This document shows positions 13,001 through 28,000 of a stretch of 64,000 nt of DNA, piece after piece. The DNA is taken from assembly GCA_024734555.1 (NCBI GenBank), contig JANPWX010000080.1, positions 391,223 to 455,222 on the forward strand, given 5' to 3'. Both the position numbers and the translations under genes were made by a program. This DNA is from Trochalopteron elliotii (lineage: Eukaryota; Chordata; Aves; Passeriformes; Leiothrichidae). The number at the start of each line of letters is the position of its first letter. The stretch's first letter is position 1. The notes below the pieces were generated by a model. The model was not told the origin of the DNA, did no database searches, and saw only the letters and a program-made list of their open reading frames with translations.

Positions 13001-16000
13001 ATAAATACATTGTGTATTTCTGTCTTGCCTCTTTTTGGAGACACACTGAGACACAGTTCAGCCTGCAGAGTGGGCAGCAGGAGCACTGGGGCGTTTCAGT
13101 TGGGATGTCATCAACTGATAAGTGCTGTCAAAGGAGCAGGTTGGCCTGACATTTCTATGTGTTGGATATTTATAGAAAATAAGCATCTACACAAATAATG
13201 GAGCATAATGTTATGTTGGCTGTCTAGAATACCTACAGGTCATTTGCCTCCATGCCCTCTAATCCTTTTGTTAGTAAAACGTTGAAAGACTTTTGAATAG
13301 CCAAGCTCTGACAGAGCCCAACTGCCTTGTAAGTTTTCTTTTGGAATGCTATACATCCAAAATATACATCCTTTGTATAAAAGGGAAGTATTTTAGGGTA
13401 TTCAGGAGTTTTAGATAATTAGCTGATCTTCTAAAGGTGTCCAATTACCCTGGAGAAGTAACACATTTTTTTCATCTTTCCATTATTTTTAGAATTGGCT
13501 TAAATCTCACACAAACAAGCACTTTACTGTGACAGGGCTGGGAGACTTTTATAAACAGAAGTCTGAAGTTAACAATTGTCTTAATACCTTATTTTTATAT
13601 GCAAGACAACTCTGGTATGCTGACCAGCAAAGCTGGTTAGACTAATGACAGCTAAGTCAGCAGGAAAGAGAAGAAGGTATTACCCATGAACTGTGAACTA
13701 ATTCTGAAAAAAAAGGAAATTCATGCCTTTTCATAATTTTTTTTCCCAATCCAAGGAACAAATTGAAGGAAAAATAGATGGGGCATCACAAAATTATTTC
13801 GTGTTTGTACATGGGTTGGCAGACAGTAGGTGGAGCTCAAGAATACTTATGCTAGTTTTTGGTAGGATCTATTAAACCTGCTGGTGGCTTCATAATATAA
13901 AGGTGTCTAGTAGGAAAGCCAGACCTGCTGCCAGATGACTTTGAAAAAATTTGATCTTTTATAACTAAAACATATAAATCTCAAAGGTATTTAAATGTCT
14001 TAAAGTGCAAATTAGGACCTAGTAGGAAGCTGATAAGCAGGTTTGGCATTTCTTTCTTGTACCTGCCAACCTGGGTTTTTATATGAGGCAGAATTTCAAA
14101 GAGATGTATTCAAGCAGCAGTGTAAACTAAATAGATGCAAATTCAGTTTTCTCACTATTCTTGTACAACTGAAGCATGTTTCTCAGACTGCCTCACGGAA
14201 CCACGATAGGAAGGAATTATGCTGACCTCTCCCACACCACACCTTGCAATGCAAACAAGGGTAATTACAGCTGCAGCTCTGTCTGTTGATTTATGATCAG
14301 AAGCTGCACCAACAACAGTATGCAGGAAGTGAGGCTATCTGAGAGAACATGAAAGAGTCAGTTCTGTTAAAAATTGAGACAGGAATGGGAGGACATGAGC
14401 TGGGAGATGGGATTTTGTGTGCCTGTAGACGTTTGAGTTAGGAACAGATAAAAGTAAGCCTTCTGACAGTGTTGTCATCCCTTTTCTTCCACTTATTTTA
14501 CACTTTAACGAATGTTCCACTGTAAAGTTGGGCACTACCTGTTTTTGGAGGCATTTGCCCCCAGAGCTTTGTTAGGGGCGATGTGCCCTATCTGCAGGAC
14601 TTACTGGTAAAACTAACTAGGAATGGGTAATGTGAAGATGTTGTTTGCATGGATAAATTATTTATCAGTTGTCCCATGTTTCCTGGCTTCTTCTTACATT
14701 AAAAAGAGCAAATAACTAGTCATGGCAAAAACTGTTATGTATTGAATGAAAAATATTTCAGCTGAAGACTTAAGTTATTTGATTTTCTTTGGGTTTTTTC
14801 TTTCAAATGTTATTCCTGTTGTACTTTGCTGCAACCCCAGAGTTGCCATTTTGTAGCCATAGGCCCTCAGACCATAGTTAGGTCATGCTCTGTGTAATGG
14901 GGACGTGTCCATGTGACGCCACTCGCTCAGCAGCCGTGCTCAGGGCTGCATCTAATCAGATTTGTGCTCTTGACCCTTGTACAGTGCACCGTGCCTTCTT
15001 TCATTTACAGCTGGCTTCCTGCCTGCATTGTTTACTTCCATTTAGTGCAGTGAAATGTAAAGCATTACATGTGTTTTACTGAATATTGTTAGGCTGATTT
15101 GAATGCTTAAATGAATAGAACAGTGCAAAGCAAAGTGGCAAGCCAACAATTCCCTCATCTAATTTAGTCTGAAATTACCTCTCTTTCTCTAATATGAAAT
15201 CATAAATCATAATAGTTCTGTGTGTGAATTCTAAGCACTTCCATGACCACGACTGGTATTTGGTTCAAAATAACCTCTTGGCGCTCTGGAGACTGTTTTG
15301 ATAACTTCAGACTGCTTGTGAGTTTTCAAGCATTTATATTTTCAAGGAGTGTGGTTGCTTTACTTGAGCCACTTAAAATCTTGAAGCCACTTTTGTTTGG
15401 TTTTTTGTGATGAGAGAAAAACTCTACAAAAGACATCACCCCTACGTTTTTTTTCTTGTTTGACCTGTACAATTAAAGCAGCCTAAGAAGATTCCCCGTG
15501 AGCAGGTTCACACTATCCTGTGTGGACACCGCAAACTCCTGCATATGCAGTGTGCTGTGAGTGAGCTGGTCAGAGTTCAGGTGTGTGAAGGGAACAGTGG
15601 GTAATTTAAACTAGACCATGAAAATATCCTAAATAACTTCAGAGGCTTTGTAATAACAGATGGGGTTAGCAGAGACTGCTTAATTTCTCTTCCTAATGGG
15701 CTATTAGGAGCTCAACACAGAATATATGTTCAAGTGTGAACTCCTGTGGCCATGGATTCTGTGAACTTAACAATCCTTTCTTATTAAGCTTGGGTTATCA
15801 AAGTTATCAAAAATAATCTAGCCAGCCATCCACAGAAACAGATGAAGGGATTATCACATAATTTAAGGTTCTAGACAGAATCTTTGAAAACAAAAAAATT
15901 GAACTGATGGTTGACCTTTTGGTGCTGGAATCAATACATCTATTGATGTATTTTAAATTTAAAATACACCAATAGATGACTTAGCAAAAGGATTGTATTT

Positions 16001-19000
16001 GATGTGTCTAAGGTACAATAAACAGGTTTGTTTCATGTGCAGAGTCCAAGAACCCAAAATACCAGCAAAAAATTGAAGGCCAGGAGTGTGAAAATGTGAC
16101 TCAGCCATCCTTTGTTTCTCTGAGTCAATATTTTAAAATATAAATCTTACCTGTGTATGAAGCATAATTGGAGCAGCCTGAAGGCTGTCCTCAATCATGA
16201 TAGCCATCAGTGCAGGGCGTACCATCCTGTTCACCCAGAGGTTTCTCACATGCTCTTTGGGATTCCTTCCAGTAATATTAATTTTCATACTGCTGTATCA
16301 CACTGTCTTGCAAAGGCTGTCATCCATTCATTGAGCTATCTTGGCTGAAATCATACTAACTTAATAAAAAGAAAAATCACATTCGTTTAATTTTTTAAAC
16401 CTTTAAAATTTACTATTTAAATAAAGTATCCTTTTTCCTATCAGTTATACTGTTGATAAAAACCATTGGCAGCTGCTGTATGAAATGGTACAGTATTAGT
16501 TTTTAAGATTCATTTTTTCTGGCATTCTCTCAACATACATAATTTTTGATTCTTTACTTCATTACAGACAGGAAATAAGGATCTGGCAGTTACCATTTGT
16601 ATTAGACCTGCCACTCCAATTATTATTATTTTTTTTTTAAATGGGGGGTTTTACTCTTCATGATAGGAACCTTTGAAATTTCAGTGTCGGTTTACACATT
16701 GATAGGTCATAGTATTCCTGTCCTTTTTTTTCCAACCCCATAACAAACACCTGTTTGGAACTTCTAATTCTTTTCAGGATAGAAGTGGTCCCCACTGCTA
16801 AATCAGTTGTTTCTGCTGCCAAAATAGCTAAGTCATCCTAATAGCCCTTCTTGTCACCTACTGTAGTTTGTGTTGCTTGTTTTGGTAGTTTCTCTTTATG
16901 GTATTCCAAGGGAAACCTTAGTGTGTGATATTAATACTTGCCAGCATATTAATATTAGTCTTGCTAGCATTGTAAAGCAAAAACACCTTGACTCATGCAG
17001 TCTCCAATTTCATTTCCCTTTTTATCATCCGTCCCTCCTGCCCTTCCAGTTTTCAAATTGGATTTGGGTGATATTATGAGAACTTTTGATTAATATTCTT
17101 TAAAAATACAGTTCTTAGAGAGATGTCCTGCCACATTACCAGAAAATTTTGGTCAAGAAACAAGCATCACAGTTGAGGTTTTTTTGTTTGAAGTTCTGCA
17201 GGGTATCTTTTAACCTTCTCTGGCTACCTGCTAAAGTAATCCTGTGGAGTTCCTCAAAGTGGAAAAGTAACTCCAAGTAGATTAAAATATGCTGCAGCAC
17301 AGTGCAGAGAGAAAAGGAGGGTACTTTCACATTCCTGTTATATTATCTACTCATTCATTGTTTGAGTTTGTCATAAAGTACTCTTCAGGAGGACTTCATC
17401 TTCAAAGTCAGTATTTTCAGCCTCTTTTTTGGCCAGTCTTATATCTTTTTTCTTGACAGGTTTATTACTTTACAGTCCATTTAATGTTCTGTTCTTTTAT
17501 TCCTACATTGTTTTCCTTTTCTCTGAAGAGTCTCTGGCATAACATCTCCTACACATGGCCAAGTAGTCTGGCTGCCTTTATGAGCATTCTGGGTTTGGTG
17601 CTTAACCTTGTGCTGGGTACCTGCAAACCTTCTGTGGTCAGATAGGAGGAGAACTTTACACCACACTTCCATTTCCTTGTTATCAACACTCAGGTTTTCC
17701 ACTTCTTTTCAGATAGGCACTCCATCCCATTTTCCTTGAAAGGCAGTGCAGATTTTATGTCTTTTCTCAGTGCTGCTGCTATTAATAATTCCTATTGCTG
17801 GATGCAGGCACTGAGGGCACTTCCCATTGTTCAGTCAGTGTGGGAAAGAAGTACTCTGTTATTAGGTGAGAGGTACCTTGCAAGTAATACCTGAGGATAT
17901 AAATAAGTATTTAATATGTGTCCTCCTAGTTATGTAATATACTTGTTGCTGATGAAAAAGACAAGTAACTATTCATTTTAACCCCTCCTTGGGTTTAATT
18001 TATTCCTAATCCAAGATCTGAAATATCTGTGATTTATGTATTTTTTAGTACCCAAGTAATAATTAATTGAGCTCTTCAAAGTTTCTCGTTCTTAAGTGTT
18101 ACAGGTTGTCTTGTACCCCACAATCCAGTCCGTTTGCTTTTCTTTCACCAAATCTGTTAACTAGGCTGCTATGGAGGTGATGTTTTGTCTTTTACAGTTA
18201 TCATAATTACCCAAGTTGTTTGCCTCTTTTTTGCCCTGGTTCTTGAGAGAGCCTTGAGCTATGTCAGGCAGATTCTTACTGGTGAGCAGTTTGCTGACTG
18301 GTCAGTAAGCTATGGACTGTGCTGTCCAAGAGAATGGAATCACAGGCATAAATAAAACTGCTGCTTTTTATTTTGCTGTAGTGCTTACTTTTACTTTGCC
18401 AAATCAGACGTGGTCATTAATTCAGTTCCTTCTTTCTTAAGTGATTTGCACAATCCCATGGGACTATCACTAAGATAAAGCTGTCCACTGAGAGTTTTAA
18501 ATGCTGGAGGTACCTTGGTTACCTGGCAATGACACTGACAATGTTTACAGGGTCGGTTTCTTGCTGTTTTTTCCAAGGACCGTCTGCCAGAAGCTTCCTA
18601 ATTAAAAATAAACAGATTTATCATTTTCCTTGGTTACTGAAGCTCAGTTCTTACAGTTGTCAAACAGTAATCAACTGCTTTTCCTCTTTGTTTTTTTTTC
18701 TTTTATGTGTGTATAATTGAGGATGCAGGCAGAGATGTTGCATGGTTGAGCTGGAGCAACTGATTAAGCCTTTATCAGCGCTGGGAGACAGTCAGGTATT
18801 GTAACTCATCAGGAAGAGAAGTTTGGCTTGTGCTGGTGCCTTAAACACATCTCTGAGCCAGGGGATACCAAGATAGAGGAGCTAGGATTTCACTGGTGAG
18901 TGAAGCAGATCACATGAGGATTCTGGCACTCTCTGTATGGCGTGCTGGAGGCCAGCGTGCCAGCGGTCACTGAATTGATGGTATCAGCTTCAGCTGGGGA

Positions 19001-22000
19001 AAGTGTCCCAGACTGATACGTGAGTAGGGGGGTGTTGCAGCACTGGTGGGCAGTGGTGACACTGAAGAGTTTGCTGAACCTCAGAGCACTGCTGGTAGTG
19101 ACTGTCTGCAGTCTTGAGGAACCACAGACAGCAGAACTGAAAATGCCGAAGGATTATAATGTTTTTCAAATGCTGATTGCAGCACTTTGCTGCTTTTATC
19201 ATCGTAAGTCTATTATCAGAGTCAAGGTAGGTGCTCTTTTTCAGCTACAGTGTGCTAGTCAGTAATGCTTTCAGTTTTTGTTTAGAAGTGTTTGTTTTTA
19301 TACCATGGTGGGGTACAGAGTCTTTCTCTTTTGAAGAACACCTTTATAATTCACTATTGTCTCAGAGAGAAGCTTAAACAACTTGCAGTTTTATGAGCCT
19401 GAAGCTGGCTGTCTTTATGTTTAGGGACTAGGTAAAAATGCCCTGGCTTGGGGCTTGCTGAGGAGGATTTTAGCAAATTTTCAAGTTTTCAGAATTTAAC
19501 TGATCAGACCATTTGGTTCCCTAATTTTTTTCATCTATTTAAGGAAAGCACAGGCAGTTGTGCTCAGGAGCACAGGTGTTTTTTAAATGCTTCAGACGAT
19601 TTTAAATTTGTCCTTATATTTTAGATATTTTTTAGTTGCAAGATGCACAAAATCATATACTCCTAGGAAGGTTTGGGTTGGAAGGATTCTTTAAAGGTCA
19701 CCTAGTCCAAACCTCCTGTCATGGGCAGGGACATAATTTACTTTATGCAAAAATGCTTCATATGCACTATAAGTACAGAAACAGCCTTTATAATCATTTT
19801 GAGTCACACTTACAGAAGTGTCTAAGTGACTTGGGAATTGTAGTCATGTGGGGCATTTAACTACTTTTGATGGGCTGTGAGTTACGCTTAAAACTTTTAT
19901 ATTTTTTTATTTAAGATTAACATGTGAATTGTTCTTTAACACCGTGGACCACTTGCAATGAAGAAGGATGTGAAGGTTGCTATCTTCTGGCCATGGCTTT
20001 CAAACCTAGATAGAGGCACTTAAAAGTTGGGAACAGCTATCCCCTTCTCTCACCTTCAGTGATTTAGCCTTGTAACTGTCCATTTCTGAAAGTGGGGTGT
20101 GGGGCTCAGTCTTTTGGGCACTCTGAAAAAGTGGTTCTGATCAGATTGACTTCTTCTGACATATGTCATCAATTACCATCACAATAGAGTGCTAAAGATG
20201 CTCTATTGTGTTGTAATTTATTTTCATTCTTGTTTTAAGGCTTAATTCTCCACTTCTAGAACTTTTTAAATGACATTGGTGTTTATTGTTGGCTGTCAGA
20301 ACAGTTAGAAGACTTGTTCTTGACCCTGCATATGCCCTTTGTTTAACTTGGCATGAATTTCTAATACCTAAAATAACGGTGGTGTTGTCATGGCAACTTT
20401 CCATTTAGTCTAATCCATATAGTGTCTCTCTAAACTGAAACATTAATAGTGTTTGCTCTGTGGAGGGTAAAAAATAAAGCCTTTTATGCAGAAACAAATT
20501 ACAGTTGGGATCTTTCAAAAATAATGTTCTATTTAAAGAGATTTGCAGCATTTAAAATAGATTTGAATGCATGTGTTCCAGTATGCAGATTTAGCAATAG
20601 TTAAATCTGATGAACTGCTATTTGGAGATGTTTGGATGGTAGGGAACTGGGATTTGCTGAAGAGAAGGTGGCTGTAGGTATAGAAACAGCTGGTGGTCAA
20701 ATCAAGTTAGGTCTGAAGCTTGGGGCCCAATGGTATGGATTCTGTGAAATGCTAGGATGGTATGAAGTGAGGTCATCAGGTATGATTATTATTATTAAAT
20801 TTTTAAAAATCAAGCAAAATCGGTTTGTGTAATTAGATGAAGTTAATTCTTGGTTTTAATAGTAATTTTATGTGTAATGAAATACCAGATTGATCCATAA
20901 ATAATCATGCTGAAGTTCTCAGCAGCCCCTGAGAGGTTCACATTTTTTTCTGCATTGTGATAAATTCATTATGTTATCCAGTTTAATTGAAAGCAGTATG
21001 AGGCCAAGCTCAGAGATGCCTTGTTTTGACCCACCAAAGCACAGGAAGCAGTACAGCACTTGAGCACTCACATTTTGCAGCACTTCATTTCAGTGTGTGA
21101 AACTGAGGTCTCAACAGCAGATATTTGGGTTATTTTCCCATGCATTAATAGAAAAGGTAATGATCAGTGCAGAACATCTGAATTTGTATCAATTCATTCT
21201 GCAGTCATGATATGTCATGATGATCCCATTTGGTTTTATAGCTGTTTACTGTCAAGGTCAGCTTTTTACATTGAGGGAAATAGAGAAACTTCAAGCCAAG
21301 GGGGCTCCTGTTTGTGTTTAAAAAAAGGAGAGAGTGAAGAGAAAATACTAAATTGTGACTTGCACCACTTCCAAGCCAAAATATTTTTTCTTAAATTTGG
21401 ATTTTTTGGAAGAGAAGAAGTAAGTTAAGACTAAATCAGTGATAAAGAGTGACCTAAAAATGTAGAGGTCTAAATTAATGAAACAACTTTGCCACAAGAC
21501 AGGGTGTTTTTAGTACTAGTCAGTATGGTTGTCATGATCAGAAGGGGAAGGGCCTTGAAGTTCAAGTATTTTCATTCTTAATTCTCTGCTATGATTCACC
21601 CTCAGCTGAAGTTGTGCAAAAGGGGAAAGCCACTCCAATTATCAGGACTGCCAAGTTTTATAACCTCCAGCACGTTGATGTAGCACCATCAGTGAGTAAT
21701 GTGCTAATGCTGTGAATGTGACATGCATAAGAAGCCTTTTATAAGCAGCTACTTACTGCAAGTGCCATCTCTTATCTTGGGTGAATTGCAAACACTTTTT
21801 ATAGATAGTAGATCTTAATATTTCTTCAGTGTGCAATGATCTAAATCTGTTCACTGGCATCCTCAGGCTTCATATATCCAGTTTCAGCACATATGTGGAG
21901 GCAGTTGGATTTGATAACACGTGAGTTACATGTAATCACTCAGCATTATGGGTCTGCCTTTTCAGTGTTAGATTTGTTATTGTTGGAGAGGGGCAGATGT

Positions 22001-25000
22001 GAAAAGACTGACTGCTCAAAACTGTGTGAAATTTTATAGAGCTCCCCAGACTTTGATTTCCCATTTTCTTGTTGCTGAGTTTGAGTTTTGATGAGTCTTA
22101 TAAAATTCTTTTCAATTTCCCCTAGTAATTTTATAGTTACACTGCAGTAAAAGTTTGGTTATCTTCTATCATAAATATGTAGATAGCACAGGGTCCACTG
22201 GTGCTCTGTAAGTGACTTCTCTTTGATGGGAATGGGAATATTCTTCAGTAGGTATTTAATGCATTTAACTTCTTGGTAGTACCTATTATTTAGATATGTC
22301 TCAGATTAAAACAAACAAACAAAAGAACCCTGCATAACTGCTGGCATCATTTACATGTGGAAATGCAAATCTTTAGGGTCATTGAGTGGGAGATTATGAT
22401 TTGACTAACACTCAGTTCAGGATTTCTCAGGATCTATATTCCAGAAATTAAGCTCTCCTAGCCCTGAATGTGGTTATGTAGAAATGTAAGGATTTGTTGT
22501 AAGTGTGGTGGTGTAGTGGAAAATGGTTGTTGAATCCACTAGAGTTAAGTTTCCCCATTACCTTCACTTAACATTAAACTGATCTTTGTACTAAAAGACT
22601 TTTTTTTAGTTCCCTCATTCTAAACAAATGCTTATTAGTTGTCATGGTTTGAGCTGGCAGCTACACACCAAGCAGCCACTAACCCACCCCACCCCATCCC
22701 ACCCCCTGGGGGAATGGAGAGGAGAATCAAAACTAAAACTTCTAGGTTGACAGAAGAACAGTTTATTAATTAAGTAAAATTAAGTAAAATATAATGATAC
22801 TAGTAAATAATAATATTTGCAACAAAGAGAAAAAAAACCCCAAGTGGTGCCCAGTGCAGTTGTTCACCACCCACTGACTGATGTCAGAGCCTGTCCCTGA
22901 ACTCCTATTGGCCCTGCTTCAAGGTAATTCCCCATTTTATATACTGGGCACGATGTTCTGTAGTGTGCAATATTCCTTTGGCCAATTCAGGTCACATGTC
23001 ATAGCTGTGCTCCCTCCCAGCTTTTTGTGCACCTCCTCACTGAGACACAAAAACATGAGACACAAAAAAAGTCCTTGACTTAGGATAAACATAATTTAGC
23101 AACCATCAAAACGTCAGTGTGTTATCAACATTGAATCCAAAACACTGCACTGTACCAGCTACTGAGAAGAAATTAACTCTAAGACAGCCAAAACCAGAAA
23201 AAAATGGCCCCTTTTCTGTGAATGCCAGGGAACTTTTGTTGACCATAGTAGCAAAGTGAGAACATGCACATGATGGAGTTTATTTGATTTTAAAGAGCTA
23301 TTGCAGTCATGGGGAAAGTTTTCATGATGATTTGTTATCTTTTCATCAGTAAGCTTAAAAGTTGTCGCCAGTTACCTAAAGAAGCACGTGGAAATCTTGT
23401 GGCTTCAAAATTGCCATTCTCCTGCGTTAGTTCATCTCTCTGAGTAAATCACCCGTTCTGTACCTCCTCTTACTTAACACAGCACTTGCTGTAGTCCTGT
23501 GTGAATTTTGTGCCCTCTGGAAGGTTAGAGAAAGCTGCATCTGTGAAGAACATTACACCAGCTATGGTTCAGTTTCCAAGTTAATCAGAAAATGGATTCC
23601 TGTGTTTAGAAACTCCCTTTTTCCAGTTAGTTCTTTCTCAAAAAAAACCCCAGCCTATTCAGAAATCACTGTGGTTTTGTTTTGTAAGGCCTTGGCCAAT
23701 GATGCTGCTTTTCTGTACAGGAGAAAACAAGACTGACAAGAATGTTTTTGAACAATATTGGAGTGTTTGATTCTACATGTAAATGCTCAATGCAAGTGTG
23801 TTGTGTTTGGTGGCCAGTTAGTAGAGTTATAAGTGAAATTCTATACGCTGTACTCATAAAAACCTTGTAAATTCACATAATTGTATATTTTTAAATGCTT
23901 CTATTCATAGTGCCAGATAGGCAGTCTGATTAGGATCACAAGGGCACAGGATTAAAGACTGAAAGGACCTCTGCAGCCTGTGAATTATCTATTGATCCAG
24001 AATTGGAACTTTGACAATAAAATATTCATTTTCTGTATAAACAAGCTGATTGCTCTCTAGTGGCTTGGAACTAGAGGAATTTCATTATTTTTCACTTTTC
24101 CAGATGTTTTTGGTGTCCAGTGTCTGTGCGTCCTCTCCCTTCTTTCTTGTTTCATATCTTTGTCTTCCCTCTTGGCATTTCCTGTGCTTTCCCCAGCGTC
24201 CCCTTCATATTTTCTATCGATTGGTCTTTCTGTTACCCAGTCAGAAAGTCACAGTTCAGCATTCATGGTGTACTTAAGCAAGCATAGCAGGCCTCCAGTG
24301 TTGGAGAAAAGATGGATTTGTGAGAAATCTGAAATAGGTTTCATTTAGATGGATTCAGTACATTTATTAAAACTTTAAACAAAGTACTAAAATTTTGGGA
24401 AAGTTATGGACTTGACTTTCTTCCTCAGATCACACTTCAGTTTCCACAAAGCTGTTCTCATTTATCCATAATAACCATCTCTTCTCTTTTTCTTTTTTTC
24501 CTGAAACCTTCAAGGCCACAGGAAATCAGGTGGAGTTTCTTGGCATATATAGAACTATGTATATAATGATTATACATACTATTGGCTGAATTTTTTTTCA
24601 GTCAATAACTGGAAAGTTATATATAACTCTATATATAACTATTGACTGAAATTTTTTCCCTCCTTCTAAAGTCTTGGCTCTCCAGGTTTTCCATAGTGTA
24701 TGTAAGTAGGATTGAGGGCTTTTGCTGCTGCGTGATAATATTGTATTGCTAGGTAGTTATGTATTTTTATTTTAAGGACCTGTTCACAAAAACTCAGCAT
24801 GGCAGAAATATCTTAAAATAGCACCGGGACAGGAAACAATGCAACTAAAATGTGAACAAAGAGTTCTGGAAAGCACACACTTACAGGGAGTTCTTTGTAG
24901 GCCAGAAAAAGCATCTGTATTTGAAAACAGTTCTGCTGAGTTGATTTGCTTTTTTATTCCAGGGATATCTGACAGGGTTATTACTATTGAAGATCTCCAA

Positions 25001-28000
25001 GTATTTAAACTTGAAGTTTCCCTGTGTTGCTTCAACCATGTTTTGTTGCAAAATACATGGAAGTCTTTCATTTCTTTCCCTAGATTATTTTAAAGTTTCT
25101 TTTTACCATCCACTTCACTATCTGTAAATGTAAATTTAGCTTGCTTTCTGTCATTGAGTAGGAGCCAGCAAAGTCTTAGACAAAGAAATGAAACTAGGAG
25201 ATACTACTAAATGAAGGGTTGTCACTGTGAAGTCAGTGCAAATTTACAACCTACCATTGCTGCCCATTAACTTCTGGGTGCTATTGGGAAATGAGGCTGA
25301 AGTATCTGCATCATGCTGTGTGGAATAAGTCACCTTGCTTTTGAAAGGTGGCATAGCTAATAATGGTTGTAAGCCTACCCTCTTCTTTATTTACAGGCTC
25401 ACATGCTTGCACAGGCTGTGCCTGGAGTGATTTTTGAGCCTTGCATGATGTGAAGTTCGGTGTATACAAAGATTCTTGCAGAGCAGAGACCTTGGGTGTA
25501 GTGTTTAGCAGGGAAAGGTATTGGCTGGTGAGATTACAGACAGTTCATCCATCACAATTCTTCTGTAGTTGGTTCTATAAGAAATCAGTCTCAGTGAACA
25601 AAAAGCTCTCCCGGAAGACATGCTATTACTAAACTTGCTTACCTAGACAGTTTTCCCCTTGTGTATCCTGGGATTTGTGCTAGCCCCTGGAGTTCTTTCA
25701 CTAAGTTTTGAGTTGTGTAAAGGTTATTTAAGCGTGTTTGCTTCATCTCAGGAGATGTCCAACCTCTCTGGCAATCAGAGTATATTCCATGTGGTAGACC
25801 ATGGTCGAGAGGATTTTTAGCAAACCAAAAATTAGGAATGTTAACAATTTAGTTGATTTGGATTCCTTAAATGTTTTTCTTAACGTGTTGTTAGATGTAG
25901 TTCAAGTTCAATATGTGTCTCATTAAATTTGTTTGAGTAATGAAAAATCCATTCAACGACCAGAAGAGATTCTAGATTTCTATGCTGTATTTGTAATTAA
26001 TGTGTATCTCTAAGTGGATCATCCTGGTATTTTTAAGATAATTCGTGTCAGTACCATGGGTGAAACTATGGTACATTTCATCCTGTTTAGGTTTTTGGTG
26101 GAGACCTATAGTTGTTCTTGTTGGATATAAGTATAACTGCTAAGCAAATTCAGTTATTGCCATGGTATCCTATAGTCTGTTCTGTTTTCAATAGCTCTGC
26201 CTGCTGCTGAGATACAGTCAGATGCTTTTGGAAAGATGGTGACGGTTTCTATTGTCAAAAGCGTCTTTTGAAACCTTAAATAGAATTCACTTGAAAGTAG
26301 TAGTTCCTCTCAAGATCAGCAAAACACGTAGCTATGACTTTAAGATCTTGTTACACCTCTGCAGCTGGATGTTTTTGTTTACCGTGGAGGGGGTATTTTA
26401 AACCTTCTTCAGCCACTTCCTTCTGCAGTCAGGAGAAAAGGTGCTTTTGAAAAACCTCAGCTCAGTTTGTGTGCTCTTCACTCTGCCTTCAGCTTGTGCA
26501 GATGCTATAATACTTGCCATCATTCTCTAAGATGTGGCAGTAAAAGGGCTGTTAATTTTAGAATCCTTGCAAGTCAGCTTTAAATGGGTTCCCAGCCCGT
26601 TTGAGTTGGGAAATACATGTGGTAGGTGTGTGCCTGAGGTCTTTCACCCATGCTGGTCTGATAGGTCACAAGGGTGTGGAGTGAAGGCAGCATTTTTTGC
26701 CTTCCCTGAGTATGTTTTGACACTTCAGTATGCTTTTGGACTTCAGTCCTCACCAAGCCTCTTCTGTGACTCCTTGTACATCCAGTAACTTCACCTCTTT
26801 GTGTTGTACGTTGGTTTATGAATGAGCCTGTTCAGTGAAGGTCTTTTTTCTTTGTGGCATGGTTTCTTTGTGCAGTCTTCTCATAAAGCTTGAAAGGAGT
26901 TGATGCAAAACCTTAATGTACAAAGCACAAAGAATTTGCTCGTTTGATGAAAATGCTTGTCCATTTTGAACTAGATTTGTATGGATAAATAACACCCTAT
27001 TCTGATTCACAGAAGGGAAACTAAGGTGAAAAGTAATTCTTTATCAGGTTGTTTTTATCTTTTGCCTTTTTATGCTAGCTACTAGTGTTTGTCTAAGAGA
27101 AGCTTTGGTTTTCTCTGAGGAAAGCAGAGAGGAGAATTTATCTCAGAATTTCTCTGGGCTCCCAGTGTGTTTAAATTATCTTGGCAGCAGGATGCCTCCT
27201 CTGGCATTATTCCACCAAAAATCTGCTGTCTGGTAATCTGTTGTAATTCAGTCTGCCTGAAATTGCAGGGAGGATTGTTGAAATAAGTGTTAAATGTGTG
27301 CCACCTGCTCCCACGGTTAGGTGCTGTGAGTATTCACTGTGAAGAAGAAGAAGCTATAGAGAGCAGTGTTCATGGAAAGAACAGGGATTGGTGGGCAAGC
27401 CTTCCCAGTTCTTTTTAAAATAATGCATGTGTTCCTTATTTGCATCAGTTATTGTGTCAGTTAAAGGAACCCATGAGCTTTGGCTCATATCCAGACTTGA
27501 GAAAAAAATCCATAATGCATGGGAGCAAAATGTTGCATTTTGCTAGAGGCCCCCTCTCTCTCTCCTTAGCTGGTTTTTTTTTTTGGTCTTTCTCTGAAGA
27601 GAGGGTATACTCTGATTCTTTGATCAGTGTAGAACATGTTCTCAGGCTTTTGAAACTTTGCAGCACAACAAAGATGGGCTGGAGTCCCAGCCCTTGGAGA
27701 ATGAAAGGAAGTCCAAAGTACTTCCCTCCTCTTGAGTGCTTATGAAAGAGAATGTGTCTACTCCAGAGAAGATCCTGCACCTCACTGTTAGCAACACTGC
27801 ATCCACAAGGACTAGTTAGCCAAAGTGGGCCAGCATGAAAGCTGTGCTCCAAGAAGAGATGAAAACACCGATTTTCCAGAAAATCATATAGTAGTTGTAT
27901 AGTGGTGATGGAGGTATCTTCAAGCAAAGCTCCTGCCTTTTGTGCTAAGGGGCAACAAGAGCTTTTTTCCTTTAGGAAGGGAACATCTTGGATGTGCACA

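Noticed and set aside
22881..23078. Open frame of 65 codons on plus strand inside the LTR
   Set aside because: LTR sequence on the opposite strand to the element; no retroviral protein similarity.
27457..27999. Open frame of 180 codons on the minus strand, antisense in a BCAR3 intron
   Set aside because: No recognisable domain, low-complexity composition, no partner exons, and of a length expected by chance in 64 kb. It is not treated as a gene.
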